Source: Cephalopachus bancanus
Taxonomy: Eukaryota > Chordata > Mammalia > Primates > Tarsiidae
Length of the DNA stretch: 64,000 bases
Direction: 5' to 3'
Assembly: GCA_027257055.1 (NCBI GenBank)
Contig: JAPVLO010000379.1
Location: 2,082,501-2,146,500, forward strand
Below the pieces are notes generated by a model, which was not told the origin of the DNA, ran no database searches, and saw only the letters and a program-made list of their open reading frames with translations. Made by a program: the position numbers and the translations under genes. Positions 1-11,250 of this stretch are shown piece after piece (position 1 is the first letter of the stretch; every line of letters starts with the position of its first letter).

Positions 1-1140
1 TGAAACCAGAATCTTCAGGGAAGGGATATGGTAATTTGTTACTCTTATAAACAGGCAAGCATGGGAAACACTGAGTTAGACTCCAGGAGAAACTTCCCAC
101 TTAGAGGAAATGAGCCTGGGGAGGAAGGTGGATCCAATTCTCCGGGATTTCCAGGCCCTTGAGGGGAACTTGGCCATCACAGGGTCATTAGGACTCATTT
201 AACCTGGGCCCCCAAATGCGGGGTGGAAGAGGACAGGACAGACAGAGTTAGGCCTCCATTCGTCCGCCCTGATCGTCACCTCTTGGAGCTTTGACTGCTG
301 CTGAGAGTAAGAGTGTGCTTAATAAGAACAGCCCACAGATTTTTTTTCCAATCTGAAGTGCAAGGCTCTGGAATATCTGGGCCCTGATCCTAGGACACCG
401 GAGGCCCCTGGGGGTTCAACACTGAGAGATTCTTTATGGTCTGCCCTAAATCTCTGCTGCTGCAGTTGCTATTTCAATCTATTCCCCCTGGTTGTGTACT
501 CAGAGGAGGGACAACAAGAGGTCACCTCCTCAGGGTGGAGGGGGATATTTAGAAAGGAAAAAGGAGAGAAAGGGGTGCCTTCTGGCCTGCTGCCTGAGTT
601 CTAGACCTCCGATCTCTGTTCTAGCCCAGGGGCCTGGCTGGCTCTGGCTCTGGGGCACAGGGTTTCACACACTGAGGGGCTGAGCCCAGGAGTGGGGAAC
701 CCCTTGGTCAGGGCTCTGCCTGGGTCCCAGGGAAGCCTAAGTCTTGAGAACGTAAGTGGCTTCACTTGATGCTCAGTCTACGCCAGTCAAGGGTATGGAT
801 AAACCAAAGGCATCTTGGGAGAACCCTTGAGTACCCCAACTTTCAGCAGCTGCCTCAGGCTAGCTCCAGCCCTGCCTGCCCTGCCATGTCCTCCGGCAGC
901 TGGGAGCAGGATGGCAGTCCTGCCAACACCGGGCACTGGGCCGTGTCCTCGGTCTCTGGGGGTGGGCAAACAAGGGGCAGCATTGAGCTCTACTCTGGAC
1001 AGGGACCCAGAGTCCCCGCCTGGGCTCAGGGCCAGCTGAGCCCAGAAACCACTGAGCCAGGACACTTCTCTTGTTGAGTACAAGGGAGTGGTGTACAGAG
1101 AGGAAGTTTTAGGACAGAGGGTAAAACAGCACCCCAAGTC
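1..1140. other. Unannotated GC-rich intronic or intergenic DNA
   Basis: No recognisable repeat, RNA gene or exon was found in this stretch. Short open frames occur on both strands, but they start at non-ATG codons or show no protein-like composition, and they lack paired splice sites. It is Alu-free. It could be intron or intergenic sequence of the gene whose promoter appears to sit at about 12 kb on the minus strand, but nothing in the bases proves that. Confidence 0.4.
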
Positions 1141-1225
1141 CTCGCTGTGAACCACCATGTGTCCTGGGACTCGTTCCTCTTTGGCCTCTGTAAGCCCATC
1201 TGCAGAATGGGAACATCACCTCTGT
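1140..1225 (+). repeat. MIR SINE fragment
   Basis: The order of words (a tRNA-SINE core with TGTGTCCTGGG, then GGCCTCTGTAAGCCCATCTG, then AATGGGAACATCACC) follows the MIR 3' half, where a 'cctcagtttcctcatctgtaaaatgggg' like phrase is expected. The copy is short and diverged. MIRs are old mammalian tRNA-derived SINEs. Confidence 0.5.
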
Positions 1226-1909
1226 TCTCCTCTCCCAAGACTGGCAAGAAACAAGGTCAGGAGTGCTGAGAGAGCTGAAGTCCAAGGAAGGCAAACTCAC
1301 TACAGAAGTCAAGGGCAAGAGGCAGCTATTCTCCTCTCTTTCCACCACCATTTGACAAAAGGGGAGACTGGGGCACAGAACCCGGAAAGACTTGGCATGA
1401 GGTCGCAGAGGGAGGGGCTGCCAGGAGTAACCTCCTCTGCAACTAGATGGGCTGGAGATGTGGGATGAGCCCCAGCTTCCCAGGTCCCCGCCAGAACCCC
1501 CATGAGGGCCCAGATCAAGAGCCCAAATCCTCAACCAGGATAGCCAGTTCAAAGCAGTGACCCTGTCCACCTCCAGCCCTGCTGGCAACAGCCAGGAGGG
1601 GGTACAGCTGGGCCAACCGCCCCAAGGAGATGCCTGCAAATGACAGGCTGGCAGTGACAAGGACCCCTGAGACCTCTCCTGGCCTGACCCAGGCCCCTCC
1701 AGGCAGGGGCCCTCACGACTCTCGGCTCTTGGGATGACCTTGGGTTCAGCCGCCTCTCTGTTGGCAAGAGCTGAGATGGGAACCACGATAATAGTGGAAC
1801 CCTGGCTGGACCAGGGCTGGCCACTGAGCCAAGCACTTTCTGGGTCTCAGCTGGTCCTGAGACAACCCTGTCTTCCTCCCCACTCTCCCTGAGGCAGCTG
1901 GAGTGAGCT

Positions 1910-2420
1910 GTAAAAACACAAATCACATCATGCCCCTCCCTCCCTCCTAACGCTGTAACATTTCCCTTAGACTAGAATCCAGTCTCCGGCGTGGCCCAAA
2001 AAGGCCCTGCTGGAGGAGTCACTTCTGCTGCCCTCTCCCCATCAGCCACACTGGCCTTCTTTCTGCTCCCTGAGCTCATTCCTACCTCAGGGCCTTTGCA
2101 CCAGCTGTACCCTTGGCCTAGAATGCTCTTTCCCTAGATCTTTAAAAGACGGCCTCTTCTGCACTCAGGGATCAACTTCAACACTGCCTCCTCAGGAGGC
2201 TCACCTGACCCTCCCAACCCCCACACTCTTCACACCCCTCCGCAGGGTGTCATAGCATTGAACAGGATTGAAACTCTCTTTTCTGTTTATTTACCTATTC
2301 CCTGGCCTGACTAGGACATAAGTTTGGTAAGGATGGGGACTGTGTCACATTCAAGGCTGAGTCCCCAGAGCCCAATGGCTCACAGTGGGTACTTTAAAAA
2401 TAAGTGCTGAATGAATGACC
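1910..2420 (+). repeat. L2 LINE 3' end
   Basis: The sequence follows the L2 3' end in sense order: a CTCAGGGCCTTTGCACCAGC phrase, then CCTAGAATGCTCTTTCCC, then GGCTCACCTGACC, then TTTCTGTTTATTTACC, then TAGGACATAAGTTTGGTAAG, and finally CACAGTGGGTACTTTAAAAA with AATGAATGA. The last part is the usual L2 terminus ending in TGAATGAA repeats. L2 elements have been inactive since before the placental radiation, so this marks ordinary ancient mammalian DNA. Confidence 0.85.
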
Positions 2421-2679
2421 GAGAAATTATCACCACCCCCATTGATAACAGCAGCTAAGAAAGGTTGAGGAACATGCTCACAGAGCTGGGAAGCACACGG
2501 CTGAGATTCAGACGGAATAGGAATCATCATACGGTCCCTCCATGCTGGGATCCAAGCCAGGAATTATGGGGAGACCAGGAATAGGGCTGGGGTGTGGACC
2601 TTCAGGGAGGGCTCTGGGATCGGCACGCTTGATAAGACACAGGGCGAGTGCATGGGTCCAGGCACCCGTGAACAGGTGT

Positions 2680-2810
2680 ACCATCTGTGGGCACACGCAC
2701 AGGCACATGTGCACACGCATATATACATGTGCACACACAGGTACACACACATACACGCGTGCACAAAATGCATGCACACACACTCACTCAGACACATAAA
2801 GCACACGTGG
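2680..2810. repeat. Imperfect CA-rich low-complexity tract
   Basis: About 130 bases of alternating purine-pyrimidine sequence, mostly CACA with ATGTGCAC and ATATAC interruptions. It is not a clean microsatellite and looks like a decayed one. Open frames rich in C, V and H through this tract are artefacts of the alternating pattern. Confidence 0.85.
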
Positions 2811-3634
2811 GGGGAACTGGGCAGCCTCTCACAAGGCAGTACCTCTGGCTGGTCAGGTGGGGCTAAAGAGCCTCCAGGCTCAGGGCAAGGTGAAGGGCAG
2901 CTGGACCCGTGTCACTGGGCATCCAAGGTCAAAACCATCCTGCTTCAAGCTGGAGGGTGGGGAAGATGGGCACTCACTCTGACCATAGCCACACACAGAG
3001 CGGAGGAGGCGAGGGTGCGGGAGGGCCGGGAGCAGAGGCCCACCTGGTGGAAGTGGGCTCAGCAGACAGCGCTAGGAGGGGCCCGCAGCGCTGGGCACCC
3101 TCTGGAACAGGAATGTCTCAGCCTGCGGGGTGTCCCGGGGTGTGTAGAGCCCAGGCAGGGGCTGTAGAAGGGCCCGGGGATGTCACTGTGGTGACGCTGA
3201 GACCATAGCTGTCCCAAGGAGTGAGGCCGGGAGCCAGGACAGTCAGGTTTTGCCTCCAATGGGCTACGATAGCTCAGACAAAGGAAACGCCTCTCTGGCC
3301 TCCTCTCTAGACATCAGCGATCCCTAACCAGTTCAGAGGCTGGGCCTCTCTGAGCATCTGATGAACATTCCCTGCAGACTCACGTATGTGCACAGCATTG
3401 GAAGTATATTTGGGGAGGCTCAAAACCCCTAAGCCCCATCCGTAGGCCCTGGGCAGGAGCCCAGGGCCTTCCACCCCAACACTGGACACTGGAGAAAGCT
3501 CCTCAGGGCTCCTTAGCCAAGAAAGCTAGAAACCTTTCATTCCTGAACCCACCATAGGCCCCACTTTCCCCAAAATTTCTACCACGCTAACTGGCACCCT
3601 GGCTCACCCAAATGTTAGCACATGGGCTGGGATC

Positions 3635-3635
<1 letters not shown>

Positions 3636-3677
<42 letters not shown>
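3636..3677 (+). repeat. (CA)n microsatellite
   Basis: A perfect CA dinucleotide run of about 21 units. It lies in otherwise unannotated sequence and is likely length-polymorphic. Confidence 0.97.
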
Positions 3678-3679
<2 letters not shown>

Positions 3680-4187
3680 ACACATGGACTCTTAAAACAA
3701 GGTGGTCAACACAAGTGGCCAGCAAGTTGGAAGTGCTCAGAACAGACCCTGGCTAGCTGTGGCCCACACCACCACAGGGCACACGCTAGGCCAGACCTGG
3801 GCTCTCCAGGGCCACTGGCAGCTTAGGTAGCCAGGAGCTGCCAAGAAGACCCCTCAGTCAGGATCCAGGCCACACAGCTGACCAAGCTCCTCCATGACTT
3901 CTGCCAGCTAGGGCCCTGGAGGTCAGTGTCTTCTTGTCGTCCCAGAGTTTCAGGACCTCTCCCACAGCCCAGGGCAGCCAGGACACATGTGTCCTCAATT
4001 TCCCAACTGCCCAGTGCAGGGAGGTGCCCGGGATAATGTGGAAGGATGTCCACCAAGGTGCCTCGGGAACCTCCCCAATTCCACACCCCAAAGGGACCCT
4101 AAACGCCCCAAACCCACTTGATCTTCCCAGCTTGGACCACCTTGTGCAGCAGCAAGAGTCTCCGACAGGGAACATCCAGGACAGGGC

Positions 4188-4385
4188 GGTCAGTGTTCTG
4201 ACTGTGTGGCCAGAAAGACCTGGCTTCAAATCCCAACTCTGCTGTCCACAAGCCGTGTGACCTCGGGAAAACTGCCCACCTCTCTGAGCCTCAGGGTCCT
4301 CCTCCAAAAAATGAGGGGCGCCAACAGCATCTGCCTCGCAGGGTTGCGTTTGGTGCTCAGGGAAGGGCAGTGCCCACTACTCCCT
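4188..4385 (+). repeat. MIR SINE
   Basis: A long MIR copy in sense orientation. The recognisable words in order are GACCTGGCTTCAAATCCCAA, CTCTGC, GTGTGACCTCGGG, ACCTCTCTGAGCCTCAGGG, TCCTCC and CTCGCAGGGTTGCGTTTGG. These match the tRNA-like B-box region and the core of MIR. Confidence 0.85.
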
Positions 4386-5900
4386 AGAACCTCCAGAGAC
4401 TGCAGGAGACCTGGCTGGCTGCCCCCAGGAGTGGGATGCCCAGAAAAGCAGCACCCACGAGGCCATTCAACAGGCACTCTGTGGACATTCGACCCTGTCA
4501 GCGGTCAGAGTGGGTTCTAAGGCAGGGGCTTTAGAGGTGCAGCCTCAGGGTGGAGGCAGATGAAAGACCTCTGTAGGATGAAAGAACCCTGTGGAACCAG
4601 GACAGTGACCAGAGAAGGCATTCCTCCCCTTCCTGAGGTCACTGAGGACCCTACAGTCCTGGTCCCCCCAACACCCCTACCCAAGGCCAGGCTCAGCCCT
4701 ATCTTTCCATCTCAAGGCACGAGAGCCACACCAGAGGTGGGGCAAGAGCCAGGAACCCAAGCCTCCCTCAAAGGTTCCCATGTCCTTCAGGTAGTGCCAA
4801 CTTGGGGTTCCCACCCACCAGCACCAAGTGCTTTTTTCCCCCTTGGTTTGGCTGCCAGGAAAGTGGCCTCTGCCTTGGGCTGCGGGGGTCTGGAAGGCCT
4901 CTCCCTTCTCATGGTCAGGCAGGCAGAGGTCCCCAGGGCTGAGTGCACATTTGCATCTTATCTGCATGTGCTCCATAGCCTGCTAGGACTCTCAGGGCCC
5001 TTGGGCCTCCTCCACAAAGGTCATTCCTGGACTCCCTCCAGCTTGCCTCTCTCCCAGCCCCCCAGCCAGTTGGCGCCCTCATTTGCTTAGTATTTGCATA
5101 TATCCACATGCTGGTCTAGAGAGCCCTGAACACTAAAGAAATCCAGTGTCTGCTGTCAAATCATGTTTATAGCTGGTGACTCTACGCCAAGCTGACCTCC
5201 CTATGGGGTGAACCCTCAGTTCTCCGGAACCACCAAGGACTAGGCTGCCCTGGCTGAGGGAGTCCACGGCCAGACTGGCCACTACTCTGCCTTCCAGGCA
5301 TCAGAGAGCACCGGGACTCGCCCTGCCCCTGTGGGTTGAGACTGTCCAAGTGCAAGTCCACCTGACCAGCCCTGCCTCTGCTAAAACACCGGGGCAGGGC
5401 AGATGGAGAGGGCCAGGAAAGCTCAGTCTCTGAGCAGCTCCCCACCCCCGGCTGCCCTGTCTGCTTCAGTGCCCGGAGGGGAGGGAAACCAAGAAATGTC
5501 ACCCTCCCTTCTCTCTGCCCAGCATTCACACAACCCCTGCTGGAGGTCCTCACACTCTACCCACCGCCCAACTCCTCTCCCTCTGCACCTCTTCCCCTGT
5601 GACCTCCCCACCCCTTTCCCCAGACCTGGTTGATTGTAGCTCCCCTTAAGCCCTCCCTTGCCAAGTCCTCCCCTTCTTTTCCTCCCTCCTCCGGCCCTCC
5701 TCCCCCTCTCCTACCTCTGCATGAGGACTTCAGCTCAGGGTCTGAAGGTTGTGGCCTTCTCGGTGAAAATACAACGGCATGCGGTACGAAGTGCACGGGT
5801 GTGAAGGGGACAGTGTTAGACCATTCCACTGTCACCTTCTCCCTCGCTTGAGGCACGCTGAAGGGAGACAGGTCCAGGGGAGGCCTCACGCCTCGATGGG
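4385..5900. other. Unannotated stretch with two octamer motifs
   Basis: No gene or confident repeat was recognised. Two exact POU octamers (ATTTGCAT) lie at 4,949-4,956 and 5,092-5,099, each in a short AT-richer pocket. The part near 5,560-5,720 is pyrimidine-rich. The stretch contains no Alu. Confidence 0.4.
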
Positions 5901-7160
5901 GTACCTGGGGTAGGAGAGAGGAGGGACTCAACAGGGATAGAGGTGCCACTCCTGAAAGGGGGAAGGTGGCGGAGCAGGTTTGGGACGTTCGGGACAAATT
6001 GAGTTTGGATGTCCTGTAGACAGCAAAGTCGAGGTGCTGCGGAGGCCACTGGGGCTCAGGAGAGAGGCCGAGGCCGGGGTTTAAGCTGGGGAGCTGGCAG
6101 CATGGGTGGCACTTATAGCCACGGGACTGGATGAGGTCAGCACAGGGGTGTGGAGATGGGGAAGAGAGCCCTGCAGGGCCGAGTCCTGGGGTACCCCAAT
6201 ATCAGGAGGCAGGAGGGGAGAACAGGAGCCAGAAAGGAGGCTGAGAGGAGCAACTCGAGGGGTGTGGGGAGACTGAAGGTGGGTTTCCTGAAAGTCAAGG
6301 AAAGCATTTCAAGGAAGAGGGAGACTGACTATGTCAGATGCAGCAGATGACACTGAGAATTGGTCCCTGGGTGCAGCAACCAGGAGGTTCCTGGAGAAGA
6401 GTGCTCAGCAAAGGGAAGTGGGGTCAAGAGACGGGAGGAGAGGGCGTGGAGACGGACAACCCTTCTGGGGAGCTTCACTGTGAAGGGGGGAGGGAGGCAT
6501 TGGCAGCTGGCTGGGGAGGACAAGAGGGCAGTCTTTGGAGGTTGAAGAAACAACAGCAAGATATCTGCTGACAGAATGATCTCTCAGAGAGGAGGAACCA
6601 CGCCTCGGGCAGGGTCACCCGCTGGAGCAGGGTTCTCAGCAGGCACAAGGGTCAAGCCCTAGTGCACAAGTAGAGGGGTGGCCTTCACCAGGAGCAGGAA
6701 GTCGTCGCCCCCAGAGACAGGAGGAGGCAGAACATGGGCACAGATGCTAGCAGGTGAGTGAGTGTGGCGCTAGGAGCCTGAGGGAGTTCTGGTTGCTTCT
6801 ATGTTCTCAAGAGCTATTGGCTGAAAGGGAGTTTGGGAAAGGAAGGGGGTGTTGAGGGCAGAAGAGCAGGTGTGAGCCAATCACCTAGCACAGGTGAGAG
6901 GCCATGGCTGAGGGCCCGGGAAGTGACTGGTGGATAGCGTGAAGGACCAGCCTGATGTTCACGGGACTGGACTAAAGGTGAGAATGGTCGGAGTCGTGGT
7001 TCTTCTCAGCCCCATTCAGCCGCACGGGTGCAGGCGTGGGGTATGCCAGGCGCTGGATTTCACCGGGGTCAGGATTTTGCCAAGCAAATGTGAAGAAGCA
7101 AAATGAGGTAAGGGGGCCGGGGGTCTGCAGGGAAGGAGGAGGAGTTGTTTGACTTGTATA
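5900..7160 (-). repeat. L2 LINE internal (ORF2-derived) fragment, antisense
   Basis: The plus strand runs through landmarks that I recognise as the reverse complement of the reverse-transcriptase half of mammalian L2: CACGGGACTGGATGAGGTCA, CTGGGGTACCCCAATATCAG, CATTTCAAGGAAGAGGG, TAGTGCACAAGTAGAGGGGT, TGGTTGCTTCTATGTTCTCA and GCCGCACGGGTGCAGGCGTG. The reading frame on the minus strand is broken many times, so this is a dead element. Exact ends are uncertain by tens of bases. The related copy at 20,230-21,240 shares some of the same landmarks. Confidence 0.65.
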
Positions 7161-7469
7161 GGGCAGCTGTGTCTGAGTTGGCCTGGCCCTGCTCAGGCCC
7201 CTCCCTTGCCGGTGCCCGAAGCCCACCATCTGCCCCTGCTGCGGGCTGTGTTTGGCCTTCCCTCTGCCCTCATCTCGAAATGAGCTCCTAAGAGGTGGCC
7301 AAAGGCCGCCACCAACACGTGGGGAAGCGTGACTTCCACACCGTTCCTCTGACCTGGAAAGCACCTCAGACCTCACACACTCAAAAACACACACTCACGC
7401 ACTCCCTCTTCTCAAGCCACCGCGTGTAGCCTTCCTTCCCACCACACCCGCCTCCAGTCAGACACAAGG

Positions 7470-7960
7470 ACCCGTCCATTATGCTTCCTAAATCTCTCCT
7501 AACAACATCTTCTTCTCTCCTCCCCCCATTAGTTACAGCCCAGCCCCAGCAGGGCCACCAAACGACACAGCTCCATTCCCTCTGTGGGTCACAAAACAGG
7601 GTCCTGAATCCAGTTGGCATCTTGCTGGCATCTTGCTCTGGATACCATCACGGTCTCCTGACATCACAGCCTCCTTACTGGTCTCTTTTCCACATGCAGC
7701 CCAACCAATCCCATCCCTTCTTCAGAGTACCTTTCCCACACTCGGAAATGTCCCCTCATCTCCCTCTTTCAAAACCTTCAGTGGCTCCCAGGGCCTTTGG
7801 GGGAAAGGCCAACTCCTCGGCCCACCTCCCTGCCTGGCCGCCAAAGCCCTCTCCCCTCGCGGCGCCCTCACTACTTTGGGCCTCTCCTCTGCCCCACCAA
7901 CAGCACCTGCCTAAATTGTGGCTCTCCTACCCCTGAAGTGTTGGGCTCCTTAAAACCCCC
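7470..7960 (+). repeat. L2 LINE 3' fragment
   Basis: Sense L2 landmarks appear in order: TCCTTACTGGTCTCTTTTCC, CATGCAGCCCAACC, AACCTTCAGTGGCTCCCAGG and CACTACTTTGGGCCTCTCC. It stops before the L2 terminus. The repeated GGCATCTTGCT near 7,617-7,640 is a small local duplication. Confidence 0.7.
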
Positions 7961-8049
7961 ATCAACCTCCAGCATCTGGTCTGAAGGAGAGGTTCGGGCA
8001 GTTCTGCCGACCATGTGGAGGAAGCTTATGGAGGGAGGGAACGGAGAGA

Positions 8050-8279
8050 AACAGAACTGACACAAAGCGACCTAACTTAGCAGCACCTTCTACGGGACAA
8101 GCTACTAGCATGTGCCTCTTGATGTCATGCATGGAGAAGGGCACGACATCACCTGTAGAGCGTCCTTGCCCCAAGATGTCTTACCTGCATCTGATCATGA
8201 GCAGGCCGTAAGTCAGATGCAGAATGGGGGACGATCCCCAAGACTTCAAAATCGACAATAACATTAAAAAAAAAACTTG
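8050..8279 (+). repeat. L1M 3' UTR fragment, part 1
   Basis: The phrases GGCACGACATCACCTGTAGA and CTGCATCTGATCATGAG are typical of the 3' UTR of old L1M elements. The element is interrupted by Alu sequence and resumes at about 8,619. Subfamily assignment is not attempted. Confidence 0.65.
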
Positions 8280-8333
8280 CACTCCAGCCAGGATGACAGA
8301 GTGAGATTCCAACTCAAAAAAAAAAAAACCCCG
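8280..8333 (+). repeat. Severely 5'-truncated Alu (tail only)
   Basis: Only the last part of an Alu is present (CACTCCAGCC, then GAGATTCCAACTC and a poly-A). It is flanked by a 7-base target-site duplication AAACTTG (8,273-8,279 and 8,334-8,340), so it is a genuine truncated insertion rather than a deletion remnant. The CCAACTC tail is that of the young local Alu type. Confidence 0.7.
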
Positions 8334-8340
8334 AAACTTG

Positions 8341-8618
8341 CCAGGCGCGGTGGCTCAAGCCTGTAATCCCAGCACTTTGGGAGGCTAAGGCCAAAGGATT
8401 GCCTGAGTCCAGGGGTTTGGGACTAGCCTGGGAAACGTGGCAAGACCTTGTCTCTACAATAAATCAAAAAGTTAGCTGGGTGTGGCAATGCATTCCAGCT
8501 ACTTGGAAGGCTGAGGCAGAAAGATCACCTGAGCCCAGAAGATCGAGGCTGTGGTGGCCGTGAGTGTGCCACTGCACTCCAGCCTGGGCAAACAGAGTGA
8601 GACTCCTACTCAAAAAAA
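8341..8618 (+). repeat. Alu SINE
   Basis: Dimeric Alu in plus orientation. It begins CCAGGCGCGGTGGCTCAAGC, has ACAATAAATCAAAAAGTTAG in the middle linker and ends with GACTCCTACTC and an A-rich tail. It has features of both the older AluJ-like and the young local type. Confidence 0.95.
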
Positions 8619-8965
8619 TTTTTTTGAAAACCTAAATAAAGCAGGGGATTAATCCAGATTAAAAGAAACTCAAGAGACATAATAACTAAATGTAATGTAG
8701 GACCCATGAGTAAAAATTTTTTTAAAGGCACAGCTATAAAGAACATTACTGGGACAACTGGAGAAATATGTACGTGGACTACATGTTAGGTTAAACTGCA
8801 CCATTACTAAGTTCCTTGGGCATGATAAAACTATAGTCACTCTGCAGAAAAATTTCCTTGTTTCAGAAACTTCACTCTGGAGCATTTAAAGGAGAAGTAT
8901 GGTAATGCCTGCAATTGACTTTCAGAAAGTTGAGAGATTTGGTAAAACACTAGCAATTGGCACAT
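8619..8965 (+). repeat. L1M 3' UTR fragment, part 2
   Basis: Resumes the L1M 3' end with TCCAGATTAAAAGAAACTCA, GACATAATAACTAAATGTAA, ACTGGGACAACTGGAGAAAT and AACTTCACTCTGGAGC. It directly continues the order broken at 8,279, which shows the intervening Alus are later insertions. Confidence 0.65.
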
Positions 8966-9740
8966 CTAGGTCTCTAGGTGAAGACTGCATAGGTGGGTGT
9001 TCACTGTGCTACAGGGTTGGCAAGATACAAAGTTGGGTGGGAGAGGAAAGGGCATGGAGGGACCAAAGGGGGGAGCCCAGAGCTGGGCTTTCCAGGCAGG
9101 AGTCGGGAGAGAACATGCCCTCCCCCATGCAGCCCTCAGGTCTGCGGCAGTGGGCAGTGGGCTGTGGGCCCACCCCGTGCTGGAATCTGGAGCCATGGAG
9201 CCAGGCAGGCACAACCCAAAAGTGGCTCACCTCCTAAGGGGGCCAGACACCTGCGAACAAACCCGCCTAAGAGGCCAAGGAAAACAGCCAGCCCGAGACC
9301 AGCCTCCACGGGGCAGGGACATGGGCCTCTCCACCACTCTCATCCCCGCTGAGCTGTGGCAAGGAGCCAGGTCTGGCCCCAAGCCCACCCAACCCCCAGA
9401 CACCCCTTGAGGGGCGACAGCCTGAGTGTATCCTCCTGTTTGAGGAGCCAGGCTAAATACGGAGCCCCAGACATAAGATGCCGCTCAAAACAGATTTTCC
9501 TGGAAAAGACCATCTGGCAAAGGAGGGCTAGAGCATCCTCTATCGCAAGAGGCAGTGTCGATCTCCTGAAACCAACATCCGGAAGAAGAGTGCCTTGGTC
9601 CCACCTCCCTAGGAGACCCCAGCTTAGGGCCTCAGTTTCCCCCAAGGTCACCCCCTTGCCCAGAGAGAGAGGCCCTCGTCCCACCTCGCTCCAAAGTTGT
9701 TTTTCCAGGAAAGAAGAGGGTGAGGTTGGGGGGCGCAGGA
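8965..9740. other. Unannotated GC-rich stretch
   Basis: No repeat, RNA or exon was recognised. Overlapping open frames occur in several frames on both strands, which is expected from high GC content and argues against any one of them. Confidence 0.4.
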
Positions 9741-9925
9741 CTGAGTATCAGGCAGTTCTGCCCAGGTGCAAATTTGGACTCTGCCTCTAGCTAACCAGGT
9801 GGTTTCGAACACAGTGGTTTCCGAATCCTCCAACCCAGAATGGGAGTGAGGGTGGTACCTCCTTTTAAAAGCTGCTACGTGTACGAAAGTACTCGGTACA
9901 AAGGCTCAGTCCATGGAGTTGGCAA
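9740..9925 (+). repeat. MIR SINE
   Basis: Sense MIR words: AATTTGGACTCTGCCTCTAG, CTAACCAGGTGG, GAATGGGAGTGAGGGTGGTA and CTTTTAAAAGCTGC. It is diverged but in the right order. Confidence 0.6.
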
Positions 9926-10020
9926 GGTCATGCCCCCAGCCCCTCTCTCAGTCCCGTCAAGGGCAGGAAATCATTCTTTCCAATGATTTGCCACCTTCCC
10001 TCAGGAAAGACCCTGGGAGA

Positions 10021-10321
10021 GGCCAGGCTCGGTGGCTCAGCCTGTAATCCCAGCACTTTGGGAGGCCAAGGCAAGTGGATTGCTTGAGCCTGCGGGCTCG
10101 AGACCAGCCTGGGCAATTTGATGAGACCTCGTCTCTACAATAAATGAAAAATTAGCCAGGTGTGGCAGCCAAGGAAAACAGTAGTTCCAGCTACACAGAA
10201 GGCTGAGGCGGAAGGATCGCCATAGCCCAGAGGGTCGGGTCGACACTGGGGTGGCCGTGAGTGTGCCACTGCACTCCAGTCTGGGCGACAGAGTGAGACT
10301 CCAACTCAACAACAACAACAA
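10021..10321 (+). repeat. Alu SINE, young local type, with perfect TSD
   Basis: Dimeric Alu with the GGCTCAGCCTGTAATCC head and a tail of GACTCCAACTC followed by CAACAACAA. The target-site duplication AAAGACCCTGGGAGA is exact at 10,006-10,020 and 10,322-10,336. Confidence 0.97.
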
Positions 10322-10335
10322 AAAGACCCTGGGAG

Positions 10336-11250
10336 AGAGGGCCCTATGGTCACCCATAGCTGTCATACCAGGACAAGGGGCAAGAGGGGGTCCTCTCAGT
10401 CTGGCACAGGGGACCCCTGGGGCTGCAAAGAGCAAGCCTCCCAAGCATTGAGATCTCAACCCTGCAAGAGGCACCAGTAGGGGAGGCCTTCCAAGGACAC
10501 CCTATCACCCTGCACTTTTAGCTGGGCCACCACCCACCTGCTCACCCCAATGTATAGGAATCTTCTAGAGGTTCTGGTCAATCCCTAGGGACCTACTGTG
10601 TTTCCACCAGAACCAAACGTTGCAGTTGCCCCCAAGCAAAGCCACTGCCCCCCACCATGTACTGGGGCCAGGGGCTGTTGGGAGGGCAGGTCTCTCCTGC
10701 AGAGCCATGAGGGGGCAGGGACAGGCAGCTGACACATTTTCTGGTTCCGATCTGGTGGCAAACCGTGTAGCTCCCCTGGGAGGTGGGTTCCTAGCATCCT
10801 GGTGGGTTCCTAGCATCCAGGGGTGGAAGAATGGCTGCATCCTCCCAGGGCCAGGGATGGGTGTGGAGGTGGTCCCAGTGCCCCTCACCTACTGTTCTTC
10901 AAGCCACCTGAGGAACCCCATTAAGCAGCTCTGGTCCTCAGAATCTGGAAGGAGCGGGGAAGCCCAGGAAAGCCCAAACGTCTCTCCCAGGCCCAGGCTG
11001 CCCATCTGCCCCGGCCAAGCCCTGAGCCCTCTTCCCGGTCCCCACGGAGCTCAGCCCCGCGTATCCTGAGCCTGCCGGGAGTCTCAGGCCTCTTTCCATT
11101 GTGACTGGTGCTTTTCTGCTCCCAGTGCTCTTCCTGGGCCCCCCAAGATGGCCCCAAGACAAAGGGGTGAGCTTGAGGCAGTGGCCCCGGGCCTGTGCAA
11201 AAACAATGCCCTGGCTGTCACTCCCACAGCAGGGACCGCGGGAGCCTGGG
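10336..11250. other. Unannotated stretch with a short tandem duplication
   Basis: No gene was recognised. An 18-19 base unit beginning GGTGGGTTCCTAGCATCC occurs twice in tandem (10,783-10,818). The stretch leads into the CpG island that starts at about 11,250. Confidence 0.5.

Noticed and set aside
2508..2806. Cysteine/valine-rich frames on the minus strand
   Set aside because: They are translations of the imperfect CA/GT tract.
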